64,000 nt of DNA from NCBI RefSeq assembly GCF_014656295.1, contig NZ_BNCD01000012.1:186001-250000 (forward strand), in the 5' to 3' direction. The DNA comes from Streptomyces sulfonofaciens. GTDB lineage: Bacteria > Actinomycetota > Actinomycetes > Streptomycetales > Streptomycetaceae. The position numbers were made by a program, and so were the translations under genes. Every line of letters begins with the position of its first letter. Position 1 is the stretch's first letter. Below, piece by piece: positions 8,545 through 17,224 of this stretch. The notes beneath the pieces were generated by a model that was given only the letters and a program-made list of their open reading frames with translations, made no database searches and was not told the origin of the DNA.

Positions 8545-9915
8545 CTACTGGACCGGCGGGTAGGCGTTCTTCAGCAGCTCACGGAACTGCGCGGAGAACC
8601 AGTCACCGGAGAGCGGGGCGTCGGCCAGCGCGCCGGACATGTTGTTGCCGTTGCGCGGGTTGCCGGTGTACGTCGGGTCGCACATCCGGTCGAAGCCCTT
8701 GCCCTCGTCGTTCGAGATCTGCTTGCTGGCACCGTCGGACTCGCCCGGCGGCTTCATCCAGACGTAGGCGTCGATGCCCGTCGCGGGAGACGCCTTGGGC
8801 CGCTCGCCGAGCCCCGCACCGGACTGGTTGCACCAGTTGCCCAGATGAATGCGGCGGTCGAGGCGGCCGCCGTTGACGTAGGTGTCCGCGCTGGTCTTGG
8901 GGCCGGGGCCCGTCGGACGCGCGGAGCCGCCCCAGCCGTTGCGGGAGGTGTCGATCAGCGCACCGATGTCGCTCCTGAACCCGTCCCTCTTCATCTCGGC
9001 CAGGAATGCCTGGGCGAAGGACTGCTCGTCGACGTAGTTGTTCCAGTCGATCCACTTGGACTGCGAGCGCACCGGCTGGCCGTTGATCGTGTCGGTGATC
9101 TTGAAGTACGGCTCCTGGGTCGCCGAGTAGTTGGCGGTGTTGGTGATGATGCCCGCCACGTCGTCGACCGACGCGCCCGCGGTGGTGGCGGCCTGGTGGA
9201 GCAACTGGGCGGTGGCGCCGAAGTTGTCCTCCCAGCCGATCCAGCCGTGGTGTCCCGCGTCGATGTAGTTGTACACGTTCTGGGCGGCACCGAGCTTGCC
9301 GAGCGCGTAGCCGACGCCGGTGACGTAGTTGCCGTTGGCCTTCATGGTGTCGCACGCGGGCGTCGCCGTCTCCCGGCTGCCCGTGTTCGTCACCAGGTTC
9401 GGCAGCGAGTCGATCTCGACCGTGTTCACGATCCGGAGGTTGGCGTAGGCCGGGTCGGACTCGATCTCGGCGATCGGGTCGATGTAGTCCGACTCGTACT
9501 TGCCGATCTCGTCGGGGCCGAGTTCGCCGTTCGAGGCCAGTGCGGAGCAGTCGCGGCCGGGGAGGTCGTAGATCACGACCTGGATCACGTCGGCGCCCTG
9601 GGAGATCGCGTTGTCGAGGTGCTCCCTCAGTCCCATGGCCTCGTCGCTGCCCTCGATGGCCGCGATGCGGTCTATCCAGACACCGGTGGGCTCATTGGCG
9701 ACGGCCTCGCCACCGGGCTCTGCGGCGGCCTTCGAGGACCAGTCCGGGTTGACGTACACGGTGGCGCCCGCATACGGGTTGTCCACGCGTGCCGCGGCGG
9801 CACCGCTGGCGGTGCCCCCGCCGACCACCATGAGTCCGGAAGCGAGCGCCGTCGCGGCCAGGGCGGCGAGGCTGCCGCGGCGGTAGCGCGAGCTGTGTGG
9901 GGGGCCTGATCTCAT
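8545..9915 (-). CDS. Secreted GH6 exo-beta-1,4-glucanase (cellobiohydrolase), no CBM
   Basis: The 456-residue protein has a signal peptide of about 40 residues and a long-form GH6 domain. VYVNPDWSSKAAAE starts the domain, IYDLPGRDCSAL places Asp122 as the likely general acid, and DTSRNGWGG and WMKPPGESDG also match. The extra loop sequence relative to the 333-residue GH6 upstream fits a tunnel-type exocellulase, which releases cellobiose from the non-reducing end. Actinomycete relatives usually have a CBM2 and linker; here mature sequence begins at once with the catalytic domain. The ATG at 9915 follows GAAGGAG. Two adjacent CebR-type boxes lie about 90-115 bp upstream, and a terminator follows, so it is a single-gene unit. 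Confidence 0.94.
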   Translation of the reverse strand: MRSGPPHSSRYRRGSLAALAATALASGLMVVGGGTASGAAAARVDNPYAGATVYVNPDWSSKAAAEPGGEAVANEPTGVWIDRIAAIEGSDEAMGLREHLDNAISQGADVIQVVIYDLPGRDCSALASNGELGPDEIGKYESDYIDPIAEIESDPAYANLRIVNTVEIDSLPNLVTNTGSRETATPACDTMKANGNYVTGVGYALGKLGAAQNVYNYIDAGHHGWIGWEDNFGATAQLLHQAATTAGASVDDVAGIITNTANYSATQEPYFKITDTINGQPVRSQSKWIDWNNYVDEQSFAQAFLAEMKRDGFRSDIGALIDTSRNGWGGSARPTGPGPKTSADTYVNGGRLDRRIHLGNWCNQSGAGLGERPKASPATGIDAYVWMKPPGESDGASKQISNDEGKGFDRMCDPTYTGNPRNGNNMSGALADAPLSGDWFSAQFRELLKNAYPPVQ

Positions 9916-10002
9916 GCTGAGCTCCTTCGTTGTGACCCGACGGAGTTGTCGTGATCATGACATAAAGCCAGGAACGTCGCTCCATGAACGGGCGGGGGGG
10001 AT

Positions 10003-10030
10003 TGGGAGCGCTCGCATGGAAGCGCTTCCA
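10003..10030. promoter_or_regulatory. Tandem abutting CebR-type operators
   Basis: TGGGAGCGCTCGCA (10003-10016) is directly followed by TGGAAGCGCTTCCA (10017-10030), a perfect palindrome. They sit 88 bp upstream of the GH6 exocellulase. Abutting half-turn-offset sites are unusual and may allow tighter repression. Confidence 0.83.
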
Positions 10031-10342
10031 GATTTATGACCGTACCAGCGCCGTAACACCGTGAAAAGAGCCAGTAACAATCTGACGTCTTCTCGGGGTG
10101 CCGCGGCAGGTCGAAGGGGTGCGGAGGGTGCGCGGGCCGGGGGAGCGGGCGGGGTCTACGCCCGTGGACAACCCGGAAGCGCCCGATGGAACGTCCCTCC
10201 ATCCAGGCGTCCGGACGACTCTTCCAGACCTGTGGACGGGCGTCCATACCCTCACCGCGGTCGTGTCCGGCGCGGCGGCGCACCGAACCGCTCACCGCGT
10301 TCCCGCTCCCGTGGAACCGAAGGAGTCCGTGCTGCGACTGTG

Positions 10343-10364
10343 ATACTAATACCGGTATAAGTAT
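10343..10364. promoter_or_regulatory. AT-rich 22-bp palindrome upstream of the aminopeptidase gene
   Basis: This 22-bp imperfect palindrome (20 of 22 positions symmetric; core ATACCGGTAT at 10349-10358) ends 27 bp before the ATG at 10392. It is strikingly AT-rich for this genome and looks like the operator of a TetR- or MerR-sized dimeric regulator. No such regulator gene is adjacent. Confidence 0.6.
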
Positions 10365-10391
10365 TGGTGATCGAGGTGGGAGCCACAGCAC

Positions 10392-11154
10392 ATGGTGGAG
10401 ATCAAGTCCGACGCCGCGATGGATGCGATGCGGGAAGCCGGGCGTGTGGTGGCCCGGTCCCTGGCGGCGGCGAAGGAGGCGGCCCGCATCGGGGTGTCCC
10501 TGCGGGAACTCGACGATGCGGCCCGCACGGTGCTGGCCGAGGCGGGGGCCGACTCCCCGTTCCTCGGGTACCGGCCGTCCTTCGCTTCCCTTCCCCGCGG
10601 TGGCCTGCACCTCCGTCAACGACGCCGTGGCGCACGGCGTCCCGACCGGCTACCGGCTGCGCGACGGTGATCTGGTGAGCGTCGACTGCGGTGCCCGGCT
10701 CGACGGCTGGGCCGGTGACGCCGCCATCACGTTCACCGTCGGAACCCCGCGCCCCGCGGACCTCGACCTGATCGACGCCACCCGGCAGGCACTCGACGCC
10801 GGTATCGGCGCCGCCCGGGTGGGCGGCCGCATGGGTGACATCTCCCATGCCATCGACACCGTCGCCCGCGGGGCGGGCTGCGGTATGCCCGCGGACTTCG
10901 GCGGCCACGGCATCGGCCGCCGTATGCACGAGGATCCCCACGTCCCCAACCGCGGCCGCCCCGGCCGCGGTTTCCCCCTGCGCCACGGCCTGGTCCTGGC
11001 CATCGAACCCATGCTCATGGCCGGCGGGCGGAACACCTATCGCACCGACGCCGACGGCTGGACCCTGCGCACCACCGACGGCAGCCGGGCCGCCCACTTC
11101 GAGCACACCGTCGCCATCACCGACCAGGGCCCCCGCATCCTGACCCTGCCCTGA
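10392..11154 (+). pseudogene. map: Type I methionine aminopeptidase, frameshifted
   Basis: Two overlapping frames together give one complete MetAP of about 253 residues, which removes N-terminal Met from nascent proteins. The first frame (10392 to about 10590) encodes VEIKSDAAMDAMREAGRVV to YRPSFAS. The second resumes at FPAVACTSVNDAVAHGVP and runs to 11154. Removing one C from the CCC at 10588-10590 restores the frame. Metal-ligand motifs are all intact: VDCGARLDGWAGD, GGHGIGRRMHEDP, VLAIEPML and FEHTVAIT. The ATG follows GAGGTGGGAG. Intact ligands on both sides suggest either a recent lesion or a sequencing error. It is probably a second, non-housekeeping copy. Confidence 0.82.
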
Positions 11155-11705
11155 CCCTCGTGCGGCCCGGTGGTCGCGAAGCTCGGGCGGGTGCCCCGGG
11201 TCCTGGCGGGGCCGGGGTCGAGCGTGCCGGGGCTGACGCACGCCTCGTGCGGAGTGCCTCGATCGCACGGGCGCCGTATACCGCCGGGCAGGCCGGGGAG
11301 CCGGAAGGGGAGCGGCCGGGCACGCCGACGGGGGCGGGGAGCGAGGCCGCCCGGGTGCGGGGGCCCGGGTCCCCGGGGCCGCCCTCCCGGGTGCGCCCGG
11401 CGTGGCCGTCCTCCGTGACGGCGGCCGCTGCGCCGGTCCGGGTCGCCCCGGCGCCACTGCTCTGGGAGCGCTCTTAGGGCGGGTGCCCGCGGGCCCTCGT
11501 CCACAGGGGCACGCAGGGGAGGCATCGGCTCCGTGCCGACCGGGGCGCGGTCCCGCCGCAATCCGGGTGCGGATCGCGGTCCCTGACGAACCCGCTGGTC
11601 ACCGTGAGGGTGGGGGCCGGGCCGGCGCGGGAGCGCGGGCCGGACGGGCAGTGGATTGCTACAGCGGGGTTTCCAGCCTGTCATGTCCCCGCTACAGTCC
11701 AATCC
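11155..11705. other. Intergenic stretch before the GH48 operon
   Basis: No gene is supported here. A degenerate box, TGGGAGCGCTCTTA at 11463-11476, resembles half of the CebR operator. A clear operator follows at 11706. Confidence 0.5.
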
Positions 11706-11719
11706 TGGGAGCGCTTCCA
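11706..11719. promoter_or_regulatory. CebR-type operator upstream of GH48-GH5
   Basis: TGGGAGCGCTTCCA, 427 bp before the GH48 start and 65 bp before a strong isolated ribosome site at 11772. The distance implies a long leader or a lost first gene. Confidence 0.85.
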
Positions 11720-11783
11720 TAGAGTGCTTCCAACCGCCCCGCGCACAAGCCGAGCTCTTTCTCCGCCCCACAGGAGGAACGTC

Positions 11784-11972
11784 GTGCGAGACCGAGTGGC
11801 AGACCAGATGCACACGATGCCGCCGCCGTGCCCGCTCCGGCGTCCTTCCGATCCGCGCCGTGCCGGTGGCCCTGGCCGGCGCCGCGGCGCCCGGTGGGCC
11901 GGCGGGGAGCCGGCCGTCCGCCGGTCCTGGGGCTCACCCGAGGTGTTGTGCCGGGCCTTCGCCCGCCCCTGA
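11784..11972 (+). other. Small ORF with strong ribosome site; leader or gene remnant
   Basis: AGGAGG at 11772-11777, six bases before GTG 11784, is among the best Shine-Dalgarno sequences in the window. The frame it opens codes for only 62 Arg/Pro-rich residues. About 75 bases into it, another frame reads AVPVALAGAAAPGGPAGS, resembling a signal peptide. A decayed 5' end of a former secreted enzyme is one reading; a regulatory leader peptide is another. It lies between the CebR-type operator and GH48. Confidence 0.35.
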
Positions 11973-12145
11973 ACCCCGGCTCCGAGTGGCCGCTCACCAG
12001 CCCATTCCGGAGCCGGCTCTCATGTGCGAGGCCCCGGCGGCCCGCCGCCGCGGCGTTCGCCCCGGTGTCCCGTGCGCGCGGGACACCTGCGCGCGGTTCC
12101 TTCCGGGGACCGCCCACCCCCACAGAAGAGAGGCACCATCTCGCG

Positions 12146-14767
12146 ATGAGACCACATAGGAAACGCCGGCTGCGGCCCGGCCCGGCCACCGGCGCGGTGG
12201 CACTGGCCGCACTTCTGGCGGGCGCGCTGCCCGCCGTCTCGGTGGCCTCGCCGGCCGACGCCTCGCCGAAGCACACGGGCGGACTGTCCACGGGCAGGAT
12301 CAGCTCGCTGAAGCCGAGCGGCAACTACTTCCTCGGCGAACACGCGACGGTTCCGCTGAAGACGGCGACCGAGGGCGACGTCAGCAAGGTCGAGTACTTC
12401 GCCGACGACACCCTGCTGGCCAGGGACACCACCGCGCCGTTCACCGGCAACTGGAAGGACGTCCCGGCGGGTCAGTACGCCATCACCGCCAAGGTGTTCA
12501 ACAGCGACGGCAAGGCGTCGACGACGGCGCCGGTCAACGTCACCGTGCTGGCGAGGCCGACCATCCTCGCCTCGCCCATCACCAAGCAGGTGCGCCAGGG
12601 CGGGTCGACGTCGTTCGGGGTGCACCTGGCCACCAGGCCGGCGCACGACGTCACCGTGACGGTGGGCCGCGCCGACGGAACCGAGAACCTGACGGCCGCG
12701 CAGCGCAAGCTCACCTTCACCCCCGAGAACTGGAACGCGCCCCAGCAGGTCGAGGTCGTCTCGGCCCGAAAGGGCGGCGACCTGGAGAACGCCACGTTCC
12801 GTGCGAGCGCCGAGGGCTACAAGTCGGGGCTGGCCAAGGTCCAGGAGCTGGCGCCCGAGGCGTCGGACTACGAGCAGGCGTTCCTCGACCAGTACAACAA
12901 GATCAAGGACCCGGCGAACGGCTACTTCCGCGACTTCGGCGGGATCCTGGTGCCGTACCACTCCGTCGAGACCCTGATGGTCGAGGCGCCCGACCAGGGG
13001 CACGAGACCACCTCGGAGGCGTTCAGCTACTACCTGTGGCTGGAGGCCGAGTACGGCAAGATCACCGAGGACTGGGGACCGCTGAACGACGCGTGGAAGT
13101 CCATCGAGACCTACGCGATCCCGCCGCACGACGCCCAGCCGACCAACGACAAGTACGACGCGAACAAGCCCGCCACCTACGCCCCCGAGTCGCCGAGGAT
13201 GTCGGACTACCCGGCCAGGCTGGACTCCGGTGTCGCGGTGGGCAAGGACCCGATCGCGGCCGAGCTGAAGTCGGCCTACGGCACCAGTGACATCTACGGC
13301 ATGCACTGGCTGCTGGACGTCGACGACGTCTACGGCTACTCGAGCTGCACCGACGGCAACGGCCCCTCGTACATCAACAGCTACCAGCGCGGCTCCTCGG
13401 AGTCCGTCTGGGAGACCATCACCCAGCCGTCCTGCGACGACTTCAGCTACGGCGGCAGGAACGGCTACCTGGACCTGTTCACCGGCGACTCGCAGTACGC
13501 CACGCAGTGGAAGTACACCAACGCCCCGGACGCCGACGCGCGTGCGGTGCAGGTCGTCTACCAGGCGAAGAAGGTCGCGGCCCAGCAGGGCAAGAGCGCG
13601 GACGTCGCCGACGTCGTCGCCAAGGCCACGAAGATGGGCGACTACCTGCGGTACTCGATGTTCGACAAGTACTTCAAGAAGATCGGGAACTGCACCAGCC
13701 CGAGCTGCGCGGCCGGCTCCGGCAAGGACAGCGACCACTACCTGATCTCCTGGTACTACGCCTGGGGCGGTGCGCTCGACACCAACGCGGGCTGGGCCTG
13801 GCGGATCGGCGACGGCGCGGCCCACCAGGGCTACCAGGACCCGCTGACCGCCTACGCGCTCTCCACCGACCCGGACATGAAGCCCAAGTCGGCCACCGGC
13901 GCCCAGGACTGGGCGACCAGCCTCGGCCGGCAGCTCGAGTTCCTCCGGTGGCTCCAGTCCCCGCAGGGCGCCATCGCGGGTGGTGCCACCAACAGTTGGG
14001 ACGGCCGGTACGCCACCCCGCCGAGCGGTAGCCCCACCTTCTACGGCATGTACTACGACCCGCAGCCCGTCTGGCACGACCCGCCGTCCAACCGGTGGTT
14101 CGGTTTCCAGACCTGGGGCATGGAGCGCGTCGCCGAGTACTACCAGGTCACGAAGGACAGCCGGGCCAAGACCATCCTCGACAAGTGGGTCGCGTGGGCG
14201 CTGGCCAACACCACCGTCGGCACGAACGGGAGCTTCACCATCCCGGACAGCCTGGAGTGGAGCGGCAAGCCGGACACCTGGAACGCCAGCAGGCCGGGCA
14301 GCAACAGCGGCCTGAGCGTGCGGATCGTCTCCACCGGCCATGACGTCGGTGTCGCGGCCTCACTGGCCAAGACGCTGCTGTACTACGCCGCGGGCTCCGG
14401 AAACACCCAGGCCAGGACCACGGCCGAGGGCCTGCTGGACGCGCTCAACGCGAACCAGGACGCCATCGGCATCGCCCTCCCGGAGACCCGGGCGGACTAC
14501 AACCGGTTCGACGACAGGTACAACGCGTCCACGGGCGAGGGCACGTACGTCCCGCAGGGCTGGACCGGCACCATGCCGAACGGCGACAGGATCGACTCGA
14601 ACGCGACCTTCGAGTCCATCCGCTCCTTCTACCGGGACGACCCGGACTGGCCGAAGGTGCAGAGCTACCTGGACGGCGGTGCGGCTCCGACCTTCACCTA
14701 CCACCGGTTCTGGTCCCAGTCCGAGATAGCCACGGCGTTCGCGATCCACGTGGACCTGTTCGGCTGA
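12146..14767 (+). CDS. Secreted GH48 processive exocellulase with N-terminal Ig-like domains
   Basis: The 873-residue protein has a signal peptide (cleavage near ADA|S, about residue 38). Two beta-sandwich domains follow: residues about 45-135 look like a bacterial Ig-like module (KVEYFADDTLLARDTTAPFT) and about 135-240 a second all-beta module. The GH48 domain runs from about residue 245 (EQAFLDQYNKIKDPANGYF) to the C-terminus. GHETTSEA contains Glu287 and Glu291, one of which is the general acid of this inverting family. GH48 releases cellobiose from reducing ends. No CBM2 is present. The start at 12146 follows AGAAGAGAGG. GH5 follows 31 bp downstream, and a CebR-type box lies upstream at 11706. 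Confidence 0.94.
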   Translation: MRPHRKRRLRPGPATGAVALAALLAGALPAVSVASPADASPKHTGGLSTGRISSLKPSGNYFLGEHATVPLKTATEGDVSKVEYFADDTLLARDTTAPFTGNWKDVPAGQYAITAKVFNSDGKASTTAPVNVTVLARPTILASPITKQVRQGGSTSFGVHLATRPAHDVTVTVGRADGTENLTAAQRKLTFTPENWNAPQQVEVVSARKGGDLENATFRASAEGYKSGLAKVQELAPEASDYEQAFLDQYNKIKDPANGYFRDFGGILVPYHSVETLMVEAPDQGHETTSEAFSYYLWLEAEYGKITEDWGPLNDAWKSIETYAIPPHDAQPTNDKYDANKPATYAPESPRMSDYPARLDSGVAVGKDPIAAELKSAYGTSDIYGMHWLLDVDDVYGYSSCTDGNGPSYINSYQRGSSESVWETITQPSCDDFSYGGRNGYLDLFTGDSQYATQWKYTNAPDADARAVQVVYQAKKVAAQQGKSADVADVVAKATKMGDYLRYSMFDKYFKKIGNCTSPSCAAGSGKDSDHYLISWYYAWGGALDTNAGWAWRIGDGAAHQGYQDPLTAYALSTDPDMKPKSATGAQDWATSLGRQLEFLRWLQSPQGAIAGGATNSWDGRYATPPSGSPTFYGMYYDPQPVWHDPPSNRWFGFQTWGMERVAEYYQVTKDSRAKTILDKWVAWALANTTVGTNGSFTIPDSLEWSGKPDTWNASRPGSNSGLSVRIVSTGHDVGVAASLAKTLLYYAAGSGNTQARTTAEGLLDALNANQDAIGIALPETRADYNRFDDRYNASTGEGTYVPQGWTGTMPNGDRIDSNATFESIRSFYRDDPDWPKVQSYLDGGAAPTFTYHRFWSQSEIATAFAIHVDLFG

Positions 14768-14798
14768 GCCGGCGGGCGAAGCTGCGGAAGGAACGGCA

Positions 14799-16037
14799 AT
14801 GAAGCGGTTCCGTATCGTCCGATACGTGATCGCCGCGGTGTGCGGGCTCGTCGTCATGACGGCGGCGAGCCCGTCCCCCGCGGCCCAGCCCGGGGCCGTG
14901 CGCCCGGCCGGCGGCACCGGCACCGGCACCGGCTACTGGCACGCCGACGGCTCCCGGCTGCTCGACGCCGGCGGCACGCCGGTGCGGATGACCGGGATCA
15001 ACTGGTTCGGCGCGGAGACCGGCAACTACCTGCCGCACGGTCTGTGGGCGCGGAACTACCAGGACATGATCGACCAGATGGCGGACCTGGGGTACAACAC
15101 CCTGCGCCTGCCGTACTCCAACGAGATGCTGAGGCAGGGCTCCACGCCCAACGGCATCGACTACACGAAGAACCCCGACCTCAAGGGCCTCAGCGGCCTG
15201 GAGGTCCTGGACAGGATCATCGACCACGCCGGCTCCAGGGGCCTGCGGGTCGTCCTGGACCGGCACCGCCCCGACGCGGCCCAGCAGTCCCCGCTGTGGT
15301 ACACCGCCGCCTATCCCGAGAGCGTCTGGATCGACGACTGGAAGTCGCTCGCCCGGCGCTACGCGGGCAACACCACGGTGATCGGCGCCGATCTGCACAA
15401 CGAGCCGCACGCCGTGCAGGGCGGCACCGGCGCCTGCTGGGGCTGCGGCGACCAGGCCACCGACTGGCGGCTCGCCGCCGAACGCGCCGGCAACGCCATC
15501 CTCTCCGTCAACCCGAACCTGCTGGTCATCGTGGAGGGCGTCGACTGCGTACCGGGCACCGGCGAACCGGGGTGCGGCTGGTGGGGCGGCAACCTCTCCG
15601 GCGCCCGGCAGTACCCGGTCAGGCTCGACGTGCCCGGCAGGCTGGTGTACTCGGCACACGAGTACGCGACCTCGGTGTCACGGCAGCCCTGGTTCGACGA
15701 CCCGTCCTTCCCGGACAACATGCCCGCGCTCTGGGACCACTTCTTCGGCTACCTGGAGAAGGAGGACATCGCACCGGTCCTGGTCGGCGAGTTCGGCAGC
15801 ACCCTCCAGGACCCGCGCGACGGCGAGTGGCTGGCCGCCCTGATGCGGTACATGGGCACCGGCACCGGCGGCATGGACTTCACCTACTGGTCCCTCAACC
15901 CCAACTCGGGTGACACCGGGGGCATCCTGCAGGGCGACTGGACCACCGTCGACACCAGGAAGCAGTCCTACCTGGACCCCTATCTGATACCGCCCGTGCC
16001 GCCCGCCGGCCCGGCGGCCGCCCGCACCGGCGGCTGA
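14799..16037 (+). CDS. Secreted GH5_1 endoglucanase, catalytic domain only
   Basis: The 412-residue protein has a signal peptide of about 29 residues, a short Gly/Thr linker and a GH5 barrel very close in sequence to Acidothermus E1 (subfamily 1). ADLHNEPH places Glu202 as acid/base and VGEFGST places Glu331 as nucleophile. SAHEYATSV and FTYWSLNPNSGDTGGIL are also conserved. It cuts internal beta-1,4 bonds with retention and pairs functionally with the GH48 enzyme encoded 31 bp upstream. After the barrel only about 15 Pro/Ala residues remain, where related proteins carry a linker and CBM. The ATG follows GGAAGG. Strong terminators follow. Confidence 0.93.
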   Translation: MKRFRIVRYVIAAVCGLVVMTAASPSPAAQPGAVRPAGGTGTGTGYWHADGSRLLDAGGTPVRMTGINWFGAETGNYLPHGLWARNYQDMIDQMADLGYNTLRLPYSNEMLRQGSTPNGIDYTKNPDLKGLSGLEVLDRIIDHAGSRGLRVVLDRHRPDAAQQSPLWYTAAYPESVWIDDWKSLARRYAGNTTVIGADLHNEPHAVQGGTGACWGCGDQATDWRLAAERAGNAILSVNPNLLVIVEGVDCVPGTGEPGCGWWGGNLSGARQYPVRLDVPGRLVYSAHEYATSVSRQPWFDDPSFPDNMPALWDHFFGYLEKEDIAPVLVGEFGSTLQDPRDGEWLAALMRYMGTGTGGMDFTYWSLNPNSGDTGGILQGDWTTVDTRKQSYLDPYLIPPVPPAGPAAARTGG

Positions 16038-16133
16038 CCCGGCACGACCGAAGCCACTGAGCGCGTCCGAGCCGTGGCGGCGGATCTCCTCGCTCACGCC
16101 GCCGCTCGTGAGGAACGGCCGGACGCGCGCCCC

Positions 16134-16195
16134 CGGTGGTGGTTCCGCGACCACCACCGACGCGGTGGAGGGCTCGGTGGGAGCCCTCCACCGCG
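16134..16195 (+). terminator. Two tandem terminators after the GH48-GH5 operon
   Basis: 16134-16159 is a 10-bp stem with a 6-nt loop. 16161-16195 is a perfect 15-bp stem with a 5-nt loop. The gene at 16274 starts only 78 bp later. Confidence 0.8.
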
Positions 16196-16273
16196 GCCCT
16201 CCCGGCGGGAGCCGCACAGACACCCGACACCTCCCGCCGGCATCAGCCCCGCCCCGTCCCTCCGGAGGATCAC

Positions 16274-17089
16274 ATGGCTTCATCACCCGCACGTCCCGGC
16301 CGCCGCCGCGCCCGTGCGTCGGCCGCGACCGCGCTGGCCCTCGCCGCCGTCGCCGCGGCCGGGCAACTGGCGCTCCAGCCCGCGGCCGCCGCGAGCCCCG
16401 GCGCCCCGAGAGCGGCCGTCTTCACCGACGGCTTCGAGGACCAGAGCGGCACGACGCCTTCCGGGCGGTGGAACACCACCGTCCGCGACTGCTCGGGCAC
16501 CGGCACCGCCACCGTTGACTCCGGCAAGGCGCACTCCGGCACCAAGTCGGTCCGGGTCGACGGCAGAACGGGCTACTGCAACCACGCCTTCGTGGGCACG
16601 GACCTCTCCGCCGTCTCCGGAGGCTCCCTCTACGTGCGCTTCTGGATCAACCACAGCACGCCGCTGCCCACCGGCCACGTCGCCTTCGCGGCCATGCGGG
16701 ACGCCAACGACGGCGGCAGGGACCTGCGCATGGGCGGCCAGAACCAGGCACTCCAGTGGAACCGCGAGTCGGACGACGCCACCCTGCCCGCGCAGAGCCC
16801 CGTCGGCGTCAGCAAGAGCATCCCGCTGCCCACCAACACCTGGTCCTGCATCGAGTACGGCATCACCGGCGGCAACCTGACGACCTGGGTGAACGGCAGG
16901 CAGATCGAGGGCCTGATCGCCGACGGCACCCCCACGCAGGACGTCGACCAGCAGTGGCGGTCCAGGTCCGGCTGGAGCCCGCGCCTGCAGAACCTGCGGC
17001 TGGGGTGGGAGAGCTACGCCGACGGCAACGACACGCTCTGGTTCGACGATGTCGCCGTGGGGACCTCCCAGCTCGGCTGCGGGTCCTGA
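16274..17089 (+). CDS. Secreted Cip1-like protein (polysaccharide-lyase-like beta-jelly roll)
   Basis: The 271-residue protein has a signal peptide ending near residue 40 (AAA|SP) and one beta-sandwich domain. DGFEDQSG, GTKSVRVDG, LYVRFWINHS, SCIEYGITGG and LRLGWESYADGNDTLWFDDV resemble the core of Trichoderma reesei Cip1, a cellulose-induced secreted protein with actinomycete homologues. Its fold is like that of glucuronan or alginate lyases, but its activity is poorly defined. Clustering with GH48 and GH5 supports a role in biomass attack. GGAGG lies 4 bp before the ATG. It has no clear CebR box of its own, so it may depend on read-through from GH5. A bidirectional terminator follows. Assignment is from memory of the family pattern. 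Confidence 0.72.
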   Translation: MASSPARPGRRRARASAATALALAAVAAAGQLALQPAAAASPGAPRAAVFTDGFEDQSGTTPSGRWNTTVRDCSGTGTATVDSGKAHSGTKSVRVDGRTGYCNHAFVGTDLSAVSGGSLYVRFWINHSTPLPTGHVAFAAMRDANDGGRDLRMGGQNQALQWNRESDDATLPAQSPVGVSKSIPLPTNTWSCIEYGITGGNLTTWVNGRQIEGLIADGTPTQDVDQQWRSRSGWSPRLQNLRLGWESYADGNDTLWFDDVAVGTSQLGCGS

Positions 17090-17108
17090 ACCACCGCAGG
17101 CGACACGA

Positions 17109-17141
17109 CGCGGGGCCCGCTCGTCCTGAGCGGGCCCCGCG
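17109..17141. terminator. Bidirectional terminator
   Basis: A perfect 14-bp GC stem with a 5-nt loop (GTCCT) lies between the convergent Cip1-like and His-rich CBM2-like genes and can serve both. Confidence 0.82.
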
Positions 17142-17224
17142 CCGTGTTCCCCGGTGCGCGCCGCGCCCGCGTCCCGCGGCTCACGGGCCGCCGGCCCCGG
17201 CCCCGCGCGACGGCCCCGCACCCG

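Noticed and set aside
11463..11476. TGGGAGCGCTCTTA as a CebR operator
   Set aside because: Only one arm matches, and a clear operator lies at 11706; listed as degenerate.
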